Origin: Candidatus Melainabacteria bacterium
GTDB taxonomy: Bacteria; Cyanobacteriota; Vampirovibrionia; Vampirovibrionales; JAJTHC01
DNA length: 7,003 nt
Reading direction: 5' to 3'
Assembly (NCBI GenBank): GCA_026389055.1
Contig: JAPLIO010000049.1
Location: 1 to 7,003, forward strand
The stretch's first letter is position 1. Each line of letters opens with the position of its first letter. Under the pieces are notes generated by a model. The model worked only from the letters and a program-made list of their open reading frames with translations, was not told the DNA's origin and did not search any database. Made by a program: the position numbers and the translations under genes. This document shows, in pieces, positions 1 to 5,770 of this stretch.

Positions 1-54
1 TACGCTATTCAAACTTTGAATTGGTATTACGCTATTTAAACGGTGAATTGGTAT
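1..54. repeat. Two tandem copies of a 27-bp repeat
   Basis: Positions 1-27 and 28-54 are the same 27-bp unit back to back. They begin TACGCTATT and end TGAATTGGTAT, and differ at only three positions (unit positions 10, 15 and 16). A third copy lies at 2820-2846. The array touches the window edge, so more copies may lie to the left. No spacers separate the units and no coding frame is evident. The unit is probably a dispersed intergenic repeat of this genome. Confidence 0.75.
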
Positions 55-70
55 AAGCTCTATAACGCAA

Positions 71-102
71 ATAAAAAAGCCAGCATTGGGAAAATGCTGG
101 CT
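71..102 (-). terminator. Intrinsic terminator of the ruvA transcript
   Basis: A perfect 10-bp stem, AGCCAGCATT (78-87) with AATGCTGGCT (93-102), encloses a 5-nt loop. Read on the minus strand it is followed at once by a run of T (the A-rich 71-78 on the plus strand). It lies about 165 nt past the ruvA stop and 19 nt past the stop of the small ORF at 121-234, so the minus-strand transcript probably includes both. Confidence 0.8.
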
Positions 103-120
103 AAACGAAGATAGGTATGA

Positions 121-234
121 TCAATAAGGGAAGTAAAAACTTAGTAAGACTGTGGGTTTGAGGGGTTTGTGAAACTTGGGAAGGAGCCTCACATTAAAGG
201 TATCGTCGGGTTTGATTTTCTGATAAGGTTCCAT
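121..234 (-). CDS. Possible 37-aa small protein downstream of ruvA
   Basis: On the minus strand an ATG at 234 opens 37 codons and closes with TGA at 121-123, just before the terminator at 78-102. The product begins MEPYQKIKPDD. It is rich in Pro and Lys and ends in an aromatic stretch (SFYFPY). No membrane span or known motif is visible. There is no clear Shine-Dalgarno, only an A-rich stretch before the ATG. It would be translated from the ruvA mRNA if it is real. The support is its fit between ruvA and the terminator. It could equally be a chance frame in a 3' untranslated region. Confidence 0.25.
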   Translation of the reverse strand: MEPYQKIKPDDTFNVRLLPKFHKPLKPTVLLSFYFPY

Positions 235-267
235 TTTTAACTCGTTACATTTGTTACAATTGAACGA

Positions 268-960
268 CTAGTGTAATTGTTTTAGCAAGGATTTGAGTAA
301 TGTTTCACTATTCAACCCAATGGTTTCTTCGCTGGGAAATAAGCCCATTAACTGTTTTAAGGCGGTTTGAATTTCTGTTATTTCGTACCCTAATGAAAGT
401 AATACCTGCTCAGCTTCATTGAGGGCTTGTGGGTTGAAAAATTCAGCGGTGTTACTACCCGCATTGCCACCCGTTAGGGCTTCCCATTGCAGGGAATCAT
501 GCGTTTGGCTTAAAATACGTTCTTGCCAAACCACCAGCTTTTCTTTTAAATCTAAAATCATTTTTTGAGCCAGCTTATTCCCAACCCCTTTGGCTACCGT
601 CAGGGTTTTATAATTTTCGCTGAGAATAGCTTCAATTAAATCACTTAAGGGTAAGGCTTCTAGAATAGCTAAAGCCATTTTAAGCCCTACCCCGTTGGCA
701 CCCATTAGTAACCGAAACAACTCTCGTTCAGGGCGAGAAAGAAAGCCTACTAGTTTTTGTTCTTCGGGGCGAATGTGGGTGTAAACGTAAGTGCTGCAGG
801 GTTCTTTAATAGCGGGTAGGTTCAGCAGGGTACGTTGGGTGGTGTGCAGTTCGTAGGCAATACCTTGGTTGGGTAGCAACACTACAAATAACGGGTCTCC
901 CGTTAACGGGTCAATACCTTTGTGTTGGAGGGTACCGTGTAGGGCGTGTAGGCTCATCAT
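268..960 (-). CDS. ruvA: Holliday junction branch migration protein RuvA
   Basis: RuvA binds four-way Holliday junctions as a tetramer and loads the RuvB helicase for branch migration in recombinational repair, in the cytoplasm. The 230-aa product has the family order: an OB-fold N-terminal domain (about 1-65), then the canonical stretch around 60-100 leading into the first helix-hairpin-helix (NGVG at 89-92), a second helix-hairpin-helix (KGVGNK at 124-129), a low-complexity linker (about 150-178), and a C-terminal RuvB-contacting domain (about 178-230, with NEAEQVLLSLGY). It is somewhat longer than the usual 190-205 aa, mainly in the linker and tail. Two ATGs stand in tandem at the start and no strong Shine-Dalgarno is visible, so either could be used. 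ruvB and ruvC are not in the window. A candidate extended -10 promoter lies at 1003-1011 and a strong terminator at 78-102. Confidence 0.95.
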   Translation of the reverse strand: MMSLHALHGTLQHKGIDPLTGDPLFVVLLPNQGIAYELHTTQRTLLNLPAIKEPCSTYVYTHIRPEEQKLVGFLSRPERELFRLLMGANGVGLKMALAILEALPLSDLIEAILSENYKTLTVAKGVGNKLAQKMILDLKEKLVVWQERILSQTHDSLQWEALTGGNAGSNTAEFFNPQALNEAEQVLLSLGYEITEIQTALKQLMGLFPSEETIGLNSETLLKSLLKQLH

Positions 961-1002
961 GGTTTAAGGTAGGTCTTTCTAATTGAAATCTCGGTTAATC
1001 TT

Positions 1003-1011
1003 ACTATAGCA
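1003..1011 (-). promoter_or_regulatory. Candidate extended -10 promoter of ruvA
   Basis: The minus strand reads TGCTATAGT here, a TGn followed by a 5/6 match to TATAAT, which fits an extended -10 element. No good -35 is present at the right spacing, which extended -10 promoters tolerate. Transcription would start roughly 35 nt before the ruvA ATG. Confidence 0.4.
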
Positions 1012-1084
1012 CAACTTTTCAAGCTGTTTTTGTTTGCTGGTTTCCTCTGTTAAACAGTCTAAAAATCAAAAATAAATTAGCTTT

Positions 1085-1113
1085 TTTATACGATATTAGA
1101 TAAACTGTAATAT
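1085..1113 (+). promoter_or_regulatory. Candidate promoter of the DUF4127 gene
   Basis: TTTATA (1085-1090) and TAATAT (1108-1113) are separated by 17 bp and match the -35 and -10 consensus at 4 of 6 positions each. TATAAA at 1111-1116 is an alternative -10. The surrounding DNA is very AT-rich, so chance matches are easy. The placement 40-45 nt before the ATG at 1156 is reasonable. Confidence 0.3.
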
Positions 1114-1155
1114 AAAGAGCCCCCAACAAAAAGGTTATAGAAAGTTTTTATCTCC

Positions 1156-2628
1156 ATGAAAAGTTTAACGGCTGCGGTGTTTTTACCGTTAGATGCAAGA
1201 CCCGTCTGTTATCAAACCCCAAAGTTGTTAATGAAAATGGCAGGTATTTTACCCTTAATGCCCAATGCGGATTGGTTAGGCAATTTAAAACTAACCGCCG
1301 CCATTCCCGTTCTATTAAAATGGCTTGAAACATTAAGCGATTTTAACGCTCCTGTTATTGTGGCGTTAGATTTGATTGCTTACGGAGGGTTGATTCCTTC
1401 CCGCATTGGGCTAGAAACCGAAGCAGAAATTCGGAATCAACTATCTCAATTTTATGGGGTCTTAATGTCTTCAGCGGTGTATGGTTATAGCTCAATTTTA
1501 CGCATCCCTGCCTATAATAATGCAGAAGAAGAACCAAATTATTGGGCTACTTATGGGGTTGCTTTGCAGGAATTTTCAAGCGTTAGTCATCAAGCCATGC
1601 AAGATAAAACAACCCTACCTGCTTGGCCTGATGAGATACCCATTGAAGTATTAGCAGATTTTCTGCATCGTCGGCATCGTAACTTCAGTGTGAATGAATA
1701 TCATATACAATGTTTAATGGCGGGTTTGTTACAATCTATTACGTTTTGCGAAGATGATAGAACCACTGCGGGCTTGAATGTAGCTGAAGCAGACTGCTTA
1801 CACACACAAATTGAACTACACGGGTTGCAAGCCTTGGCTAGCGTACAAACGGGTGCCGATGAAATTGGTCATTGTTTGCTGGCTCGGCATTTGAATGCGT
1901 TTGCTACCGAACCCCCTTCGGTTTGGGTTGTTTACACACACCCCAACGGGGCAAGTAGTTACGCTTGTTTTGATGGTTTGCCCATTGAAGTAGTTGTGGC
2001 TCAACGCTTGAAAAATTGTGGATTGGTGCCAGCTGAAACCTATGAAAAAGCTTCGATGGTTTTATTAGTTCATACCCCCGCTACCGAAATGGGCATGGGC
2101 GATTATTGCGAAAATAGACCCGCCACCTTAGAAGCTTCTCTGCAGTATGATACGGCAACCAGTGAAATTAATAAGGCTCAAACCAACCAAAAACCCGTTA
2201 TTATTGCAGATGTGGCTTCGGCAAATGGGGGCGATGTTGGGTTCTATGAAACGGTTTTACTACCCCAAGCCAATTGGCTCAATTGGCTTTATGGTTATGC
2301 TGGGTGGAATACACCGGGCAATAGCATTGGGTCTGCTTTGGCGATGGGGGCTATTCGGTTACGGGCGGAAGTGGAAGAGGCGTTTAATGCCACCTGTTTT
2401 CAGCAATTGTTGGCTATTCGTTTGGCAGATGATGTGATGTATCAATCCAAAGTGCGAGCGGCATTACGCAAATTATCTGATGCCGAAGCATTGAGTACGC
2501 CGTTGGCTAATGAATTGCTAGCGTTTGATTTGGAAATCATTAAAAGTAAGGTGGGCTTACCCCTTCAAACGCTAGATGCCTATTTCCCTTGTAATCGAAC
2601 CTTTGAAATTGGCTTTGCTGTTCATTAA
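1156..2628 (+). CDS. DUF4127 family protein
   Basis: The 490-aa product matches the DUF4127 family over its whole length, a family of about 500 residues with no established biochemical function. The family blocks appear in order: PLDARPV (11-17), LDLIAYGGLIPSR (71-83), LRIPAYNNAEEEPNYW (115-130), GADEIG (233-238), ADVASANGGD (351-360) and YAGWNTPGNSIG (381-392). The conserved Asp, Glu, Arg and Asn residues in these blocks look like a metal or substrate site, but that is inference. No signal peptide or membrane span is evident, so the protein is probably cytoplasmic. The ATG at 1156 fits the family N-terminus directly, although the Shine-Dalgarno is weak (AAAGG is over 20 nt upstream). It is divergent from ruvA and followed by a repeat-rich gap with a terminator, so it is probably a single-gene transcript. 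Confidence 0.85.
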   Translation: MKSLTAAVFLPLDARPVCYQTPKLLMKMAGILPLMPNADWLGNLKLTAAIPVLLKWLETLSDFNAPVIVALDLIAYGGLIPSRIGLETEAEIRNQLSQFYGVLMSSAVYGYSSILRIPAYNNAEEEPNYWATYGVALQEFSSVSHQAMQDKTTLPAWPDEIPIEVLADFLHRRHRNFSVNEYHIQCLMAGLLQSITFCEDDRTTAGLNVAEADCLHTQIELHGLQALASVQTGADEIGHCLLARHLNAFATEPPSVWVVYTHPNGASSYACFDGLPIEVVVAQRLKNCGLVPAETYEKASMVLLVHTPATEMGMGDYCENRPATLEASLQYDTATSEINKAQTNQKPVIIADVASANGGDVGFYETVLLPQANWLNWLYGYAGWNTPGNSIGSALAMGAIRLRAEVEEAFNATCFQQLLAIRLADDVMYQSKVRAALRKLSDAEALSTPLANELLAFDLEIIKSKVGLPLQTLDAYFPCNRTFEIGFAVH

Positions 2629-2688
2629 CTCTCATGCTGTTGAGCGAATGGGGAATAGCGTCTGTGTTTTTAGCTAATTGGTATTATC

Positions 2689-2769
2689 ATCGTACGGGCG
2701 GATTGCATCCGCCCGTCTAGGGTTGAAAGTAACGGGCGGACGCGCAGTCCGCCCCTACGATATTTTTTT
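2689..2769 (+). terminator. BIME-like GC palindromes acting as a probable terminator
   Basis: Four GC-rich arms allow two folds. In the first, side by side, a perfect 10-bp hairpin (2694-2703 with 2707-2716, loop TGC) stands next to a perfect 8-bp hairpin (2734-2741 with 2747-2754). In the second, nested, 2689-2702 pairs with 2748-2761 (13 of 14 bp) around an inner 9-bp stem (2708-2716 with 2732-2740). The nested fold ends one base before a T7 tract (2763-2769), the form of an intrinsic terminator for the upstream DUF4127 gene. The high GC against an AT-rich background suggests an inserted repeat that took on this role. Confidence 0.6.
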
Positions 2770-2785
2770 AGATGGCTCTCTGTAG

Positions 2786-2807
2786 GGGAAGCTCTCCATG
2801 GCTTCCC
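2786..2807. repeat. Third hairpin of the composite repeat
   Basis: GGGAAGC (2786-2792) and GCTTCCC (2801-2807) form a perfect 7-bp stem with an 8-nt loop. The stem is preceded by TGTAGG, which resembles the GTAGGGGC edge of the neighbouring palindrome read on the minus strand. It therefore looks like part of the same composite element and not an independent terminator, since no T-run follows. Confidence 0.5.
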
Positions 2808-2819
2808 GTTTCAAGATTT

Positions 2820-2846
2820 TACGCTATTTAAACCGTGAATTGGTGT
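2820..2846. repeat. Dispersed copy of the 27-bp repeat
   Basis: This 27-bp stretch matches the second unit of the array at 1-54 at 25 of 27 positions, with differences at unit positions 15 and 26. It lies in the same orientation, about 2.8 kb away, at the right end of the palindromic composite element. Three copies in 7 kb suggest a multi-copy intergenic family. Confidence 0.75.
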
Positions 2847-2956
2847 TAAAGGGATAAAGAAAACCGTAGCAGGTAATAGATTGTAAATTCTGTTTCTGAT
2901 AAGCTGGATAAATCAATCACTCTATTCTTAATACCAAGAAGAAAAAACCTCGCCCA

Positions 2957-3280
2957 ATGCAAAATATCTCAAACCAAGAACTACTAACCCTTATTGCTAA
3001 TACGCCCAATTTACAACTAATTGATGTACGCACTCCCAATGAATATACCCAACTAGGGCATGTCGCTGGTAGCATCAATTTACCTGTGCAAACCGTTCAA
3101 GAATGGGCTTCTACGCTAGATGCCTCAAAACCAACGGCACTCATTTGCCAAGGGGGCGTTAGAAGCGTTTATGGGTGCGGTTATTTGGCAAGCCAAGGCT
3201 TTACCACCCTCTATAATTTAACCGATGGCATGAAGGCGTGGGACGCAGACCTTGCCTTTGAACCTGAAAATACGCTCTAA
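2957..3280 (+). CDS. Single-domain rhodanese-like sulfurtransferase
   Basis: This 107-aa protein is a single rhodanese domain, of the size of GlpE/PspE-type enzymes, which carry sulfane sulfur on a cysteine persulfide and pass it to acceptors. The family landmarks are clear: LIDVRTPNEY (21-30), GHVAGSINLP (34-43), and the active-site loop CQGGVR (64-69) with catalytic Cys64 and Arg69 closing the six-residue loop, followed by YLASQGF and the C-terminal LTDGMKAW. There is no signal peptide, so it is cytoplasmic. The ATG at 2957 is preceded only by a weak purine stretch (AAGAAG, about 15 nt upstream). mrp begins 40 bp downstream on the same strand without an intervening terminator. Co-transcription is likely, and sulfur delivery for Fe-S work is a reasonable but unproven role. 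Confidence 0.9.
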   Translation: MQNISNQELLTLIANTPNLQLIDVRTPNEYTQLGHVAGSINLPVQTVQEWASTLDASKPTALICQGGVRSVYGCGYLASQGFTTLYNLTDGMKAWDADLAFEPENTL

Positions 3281-3320
3281 TCCCTCTTTCTATCTATAAT
3301 AATCTGAAAGGACCTCTCTA

Positions 3321-4442
3321 ATGATGATGATGACCATTACCCGTGAACAAGTGCTTGAAGCCCTGAAAACCGTTAACGACCCTGAACTGCACAAAAGCCT
3401 AACCGAACTAGGCATGATTGATAACATCGTTATTCAAGGCGGAGCCGTTTCGTTTGACGTTATTTTAACCACCAAAGCCTGCCCCCTAAAAGAAAAAATT
3501 AAAGCCGATGCTACGGCAGCCGTTAAAGCCTTAGCAGGGGTAACTTCTGTAACCGTGGCTATTTCTGGCAAAACGCTTTCGGTTCGGCTACCTGAACGCA
3601 AAGCCGTTGAAGGCGTTAAAAATATTATCGCCATTTCTAGTGGCAAGGGCGGAGTCGGTAAATCTACCGTAACGGTTAACTTAGCCTGTGCAATGGCGAA
3701 ACTAGGGGCAAAAGTGGGCATTTTAGATGCCGATATTTACGGCCCCAACGTGCCTATTATGATGGGCTTGGAAGGGCAAACGCTTAAAGGCGTTGAAGAA
3801 GACACGAAAAAAGCCATTTTGCCTGAAAACCACGGCGTTAAAGTAATGTCTATCAGCTTTTTGGTGAAACCTGGGCAAGCCCTCATTTGGAGAGGCCCTA
3901 TTTTGCATAAATCGCTTGCCCAATTTTTTACAGATATGGCTTGGGGCGAACTGGATTATTTGCTAATTGACCTTCCCCCCGGTACGGGCGATGCCCAACT
4001 TTCCATTAGCCAATTAGCCCCTATTACGGGTGGCGTGATTGTAACCACCCCGCAAGATGTTTCGCTTTCTGATTGTCGTCGGGCGAACACGATGTTTCAA
4101 CAAACCAACATTCCCGTGTTTGGCGTGGTGGAAAACATGAGCTATTTTGTAAATCGCCACGGCGAACGGGAAAACATTTTTGGTGAAGGCGGTGGCGAAC
4201 GGCTAACCAAGGAACTTGGCTTACCCTTGTTGGCGGAAGTACCTTTGGTGCCTCAAGTTCGGTCTGATGCAGATGCAGGTAACCCGATTGTGATTTCTGC
4301 CCCTGAAAGCGACCCCGCTATAGCGTTAACCAACGTGGCAAAGCAAATTATTGCTGCCATTTGCGAAATGGGTGTGGCTCAACAACTGGCGGATGAACAA
4401 GCTTCGCAAGCGAACCCAACCCCTGAGCTTTCAGCCGTTTAG
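3321..4442 (+). CDS. mrp: Mrp/ApbC-type Fe-S carrier P-loop ATPase
   Basis: Mrp/ApbC (NBP35 family) ATPases act as scaffolds or carriers for Fe-S clusters in the cytoplasm. The 373-aa product has an N-terminal MIP18/DUF59 domain (about 6-90, with ACPLKEKI at 53-60). The ParA/MinD-like ATPase domain follows: deviant Walker A GKGGVGKST (108-116), LDADIYGPN (135-143), RGPILHKSL (191-199) and LIDLPPGTGD (215-224). The stretch where many relatives have a CxxC after ENMSYFV reads NRHGE (278-282), so both cysteines are absent, as in cyanobacterial-type Mrp. A Shine-Dalgarno AAAGGA (3307-3312) sits 8 nt before the first of four tandem ATGs, supporting 3321 as the start. The gene lies between the rhodanese (40 bp) and fic (24 bp) genes on one strand. 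Its low-complexity tail is Gln/Ala/Pro-rich. Confidence 0.93.
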   Translation: MMMMTITREQVLEALKTVNDPELHKSLTELGMIDNIVIQGGAVSFDVILTTKACPLKEKIKADATAAVKALAGVTSVTVAISGKTLSVRLPERKAVEGVKNIIAISSGKGGVGKSTVTVNLACAMAKLGAKVGILDADIYGPNVPIMMGLEGQTLKGVEEDTKKAILPENHGVKVMSISFLVKPGQALIWRGPILHKSLAQFFTDMAWGELDYLLIDLPPGTGDAQLSISQLAPITGGVIVTTPQDVSLSDCRRANTMFQQTNIPVFGVVENMSYFVNRHGERENIFGEGGGERLTKELGLPLLAEVPLVPQVRSDADAGNPIVISAPESDPAIALTNVAKQIIAAICEMGVAQQLADEQASQANPTPELSAV

Positions 4443-4466
4443 GGCAAAAAAAGGATTGATTCATCC

Positions 4467-5243
4467 ATGTTATTAGCTGATTGGTTAGCTAAAATTGAAG
4501 AGCTAAAGCAGGAACTTGATGTGTTACGTCCGTTACCTGCTGATGTGGTGAACCAACTGCAAGCCTTTTACCGAATAGGGCTAACTTATAGTAGCAATTG
4601 TTTGGAAGGCAATACCTTAACTGAAGGCGAAACCAAATTATTGCTGGAAGCCGGCATTACGGTTGGCGGTAAACCTTTAGCTCATCATTTAGAAGCCATA
4701 GGACACGCAGAAGCCTTAGATGCGTTATTTAACCGAGTAAAAACAAATGCCCCACCAACCGAAGCTAGCTTGTGCCAGTTTCACCATTTGTTAATGCGAA
4801 AATTGTTAGATGAACGGGCGGGTGTTTATCGCACCAACCAAGTGCTTATTACAGGGACGGATTTCATTCCGCCACCAGCAAGCCAAGTGGCTTTGTTAAT
4901 GCAAACACTGTTTGAAACACAACTACCTGCTTGGAAAACAGCGTATCATCCAGTGGTGGTGGCTAGCTTCGCCCATCAACAATTGGTTAATATTCATCCG
5001 TTTGTGGATGGTAACGGACGAATGGGACGGTTATTGAACAACGAACTATTGCTTCAAGCAGGATTTCCACCTGTTAGCATTGCGATGGTTTTACGAGCCG
5101 ATTATTTATCGGCATTGCGGGCTTGCCCATCCATCACGATTGAGGAAAACGAAACGGCTTTGTTTTCAATGTTCATGGCGGAAGTTACTTATGAAGGCTT
5201 GAAAGATTACCTTCGTATGGTAAAGCGGTTACTTCATGCCTAA
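4467..5243 (+). CDS. Fic family AMPylating protein with N-terminal inhibitory motif
   Basis: Fic proteins usually transfer AMP from ATP to a hydroxyl on a target protein. The 258-aa product carries the full catalytic motif HPFVDGNGRMGR (177-188), with His177 as catalytic base and the anion-binding glycines and arginines intact. The flap TGTDFIPPPASQV (129-141) precedes it. Near the N-terminus SNCLEG (43-48) fits the inhibitory [S/T]xxxE[G/N] motif, whose Glu (Glu47) blocks ATP binding, so this looks like a self-inhibited class II Fic. A short coiled region (about 5-20) comes first. It starts 24 bp after mrp, with AAGGA (4451-4455) 11 nt before the ATG, and no terminator lies between, so it is probably co-transcribed. 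Its stop overlaps the stop of the opposing XRE gene by 4 bp. The target is unknown. Confidence 0.92.
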   Translation: MLLADWLAKIEELKQELDVLRPLPADVVNQLQAFYRIGLTYSSNCLEGNTLTEGETKLLLEAGITVGGKPLAHHLEAIGHAEALDALFNRVKTNAPPTEASLCQFHHLLMRKLLDERAGVYRTNQVLITGTDFIPPPASQVALLMQTLFETQLPAWKTAYHPVVVASFAHQQLVNIHPFVDGNGRMGRLLNNELLLQAGFPPVSIAMVLRADYLSALRACPSITIEENETALFSMFMAEVTYEGLKDYLRMVKRLLHA

Positions 5244-5581
5244 ACCCAGTTAGGGGTAACGGTTACTTGAAAATTTAAATTTTGACATCCCGTGCGTTTT
5301 AATTGTTCTTCAACCACCATTTTTAGCAAAATATTGGGGCTAAACCCAATAGCGGTAGCCAACTGATAAGCCGTTGTAATGGAGGGAAATCGGCGGTTGT
5401 GTTCGTAATCATTCAACCGTTGAACGGAAATGCCTACTGTATTAGCGAGTACCTTTTGGGTTATTTCTTCACTTTGCCTGAAAGTTCGGATAATTTCTCC
5501 AATGGTTAGTGGGGCTTCCATGCCTAATTGCTTTAGCAATTGTTGTGCAGATATAGCATTCTCATCGTACTCTGTAATCAT
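5240..5581 (-). CDS. XRE-family helix-turn-helix regulator
   Basis: The 113-aa product is a DNA-binding regulator of the Cro/C1 (XRE) type. The helix-turn-helix covers about 28-67: GEIIRTFRQSEEITQKVLA, then the turn NTVGIS, then the recognition helix around QRLNDYEHNRR. Short N- and C-terminal extensions flank it, the latter ending in a beta-prone NLNFQVTVTP. The frame is open upstream to a TTG at 5605, but AGGAGA at 5591-5596 lies 9 nt before the ATG at 5581, which I take as the start. Palindromes at 5618-5627 and 5631-5644 overlap the candidate promoter and suggest autorepression. The protein resembles antitoxins of HigA type, but no toxin gene adjoins it in the usual tandem layout. The convergent fic gene is the only candidate partner, and that is speculative. 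Confidence 0.85.
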   Translation of the reverse strand: MITEYDENAISAQQLLKQLGMEAPLTIGEIIRTFRQSEEITQKVLANTVGISVQRLNDYEHNRRFPSITTAYQLATAIGFSPNILLKMVVEEQLKRTGCQNLNFQVTVTPNWV

Positions 5582-5590
5582 GGGGGGTAA

Positions 5591-5596
5591 TCTCCT
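5591..5596 (-). promoter_or_regulatory. Ribosome binding site that sets the XRE start
   Basis: The minus strand reads AGGAGA nine nucleotides before ATG 5581-5579, with a C6 run in the spacer. The alternative TTG start at 5605 lies upstream of this site and has none of its own, so ATG 5581 is preferred. Confidence 0.7.
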
Positions 5597-5617
5597 GAAT
5601 ATCAATGAAGTTGAAGT

Positions 5618-5658
5618 ACGCTAGCGTTTATGATAATTTTATCAATAGCCACTTTCTA
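5618..5658 (-). promoter_or_regulatory. Candidate XRE promoter with two operator-like palindromes
   Basis: On the minus strand TAGAAA (5653-5658) and TATCAT (5630-5635) stand 17 bp apart, matching consensus at 4/6 and 5/6. The palindrome TGATAATTTTATCA (5631-5644) overlaps the -10, and a perfect palindrome ACGCTAGCGT (5618-5627) covers the expected start point. Their position suits autorepression by the XRE protein encoded just downstream. There is no experimental support in the sequence. Confidence 0.4.
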
Positions 5659-5707
5659 ATAGAAGATCGATAAACGAGGCATTGCTGGGTTCAACACCTA
5701 AATGCAC

Positions 5708-5735
5708 GAAAAAGGGACTGATAGCAACAGTCCCT
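5708..5735 (-). terminator. Minus-strand terminator-like hairpin without an obvious gene
   Basis: AGGGACTG (5713-5720) and CAGTCCCT (5728-5735) form a perfect 8-bp stem with a 7-nt loop. On the minus strand it is followed directly by four to five T, giving a modest intrinsic terminator. On the plus strand the nearest T-run (5745-5750) is ten bases away, so it fits less well there. The only minus-strand gene upstream has its own terminator at 5982-6031, so the RNA ending here is unknown. Confidence 0.5.
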
Positions 5736-5756
5736 CGTTATCCGTTTTTTGTTCAG

Positions 5757-5763
5757 AAAGGAG
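5757..5763 (+). promoter_or_regulatory. Strong Shine-Dalgarno of the 27-aa ORF
   Basis: AAAGGAG lies 7 nt before ATG 5771. It is the best ribosome binding site in the window in both match and spacing, and is the main argument that the short ORF is translated. Confidence 0.7.
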
Positions 5764-5770
5764 AATAAAG

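Larger units (their letters stand above)
2629..2956. other. Repeat-filled intergenic region
   Basis: This 328-bp gap has no convincing gene. It contains GC-rich palindromes with a terminal T-run (2689-2769), a third hairpin (2786-2807) and one dispersed 27-bp repeat copy (2820-2846). Near-identical 11-mers AATTGGTATTA (2676-2686) and AATTGGTGTTA (2838-2848) bracket the composite. From 2850 to 2956 I see only AT-rich leader sequence for the rhodanese gene and no convincing promoter. TTGTAA at 2881 has no good -10 partner. Confidence 0.6.

Noticed and set aside
1..54. Tandem 27-bp units as a CRISPR fragment
   Set aside because: The units abut directly without spacers, they vary internally, and no cas genes are present.
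244..261. Direct repeat GTTACATTT / GTTACAATT as an operator
   Set aside because: Only two short, imperfect AT-rich copies lie in a 3' untranslated region, with no promoter nearby.
2147..2437. 96-codon plus-strand ORF inside the DUF4127 gene
   Set aside because: It is an out-of-frame shadow of a well-recognised family protein and has no plausible protein features.
2634..2720. 28-codon plus-strand ORF running through the first GC hairpin
   Set aside because: It has no Shine-Dalgarno and half of it lies in the repeat element, so the frame is best explained as chance.
3321..3332. Four tandem ATG codons at the mrp start as a translational switch
   Set aside because: The Shine-Dalgarno spacing of 8 nt suits the first ATG. 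Repeated ATGs of this sort often arise by slippage and show no further regulatory structure here.
3434..3923. Minus-strand ORFs opposite mrp
   Set aside because: They mirror the codon bias of mrp, have no ribosome binding sites and match no motif.
5603..5605. TTG start for the XRE gene
   Set aside because: AGGAGA lies downstream of it at the right distance for ATG 5581, and the extra eight codons run through that binding site and a C6 run.
5430..5624. Plus-strand ORF opposite the XRE gene
   Set aside because: It is antisense to a clear helix-turn-helix protein and shows no independent support.
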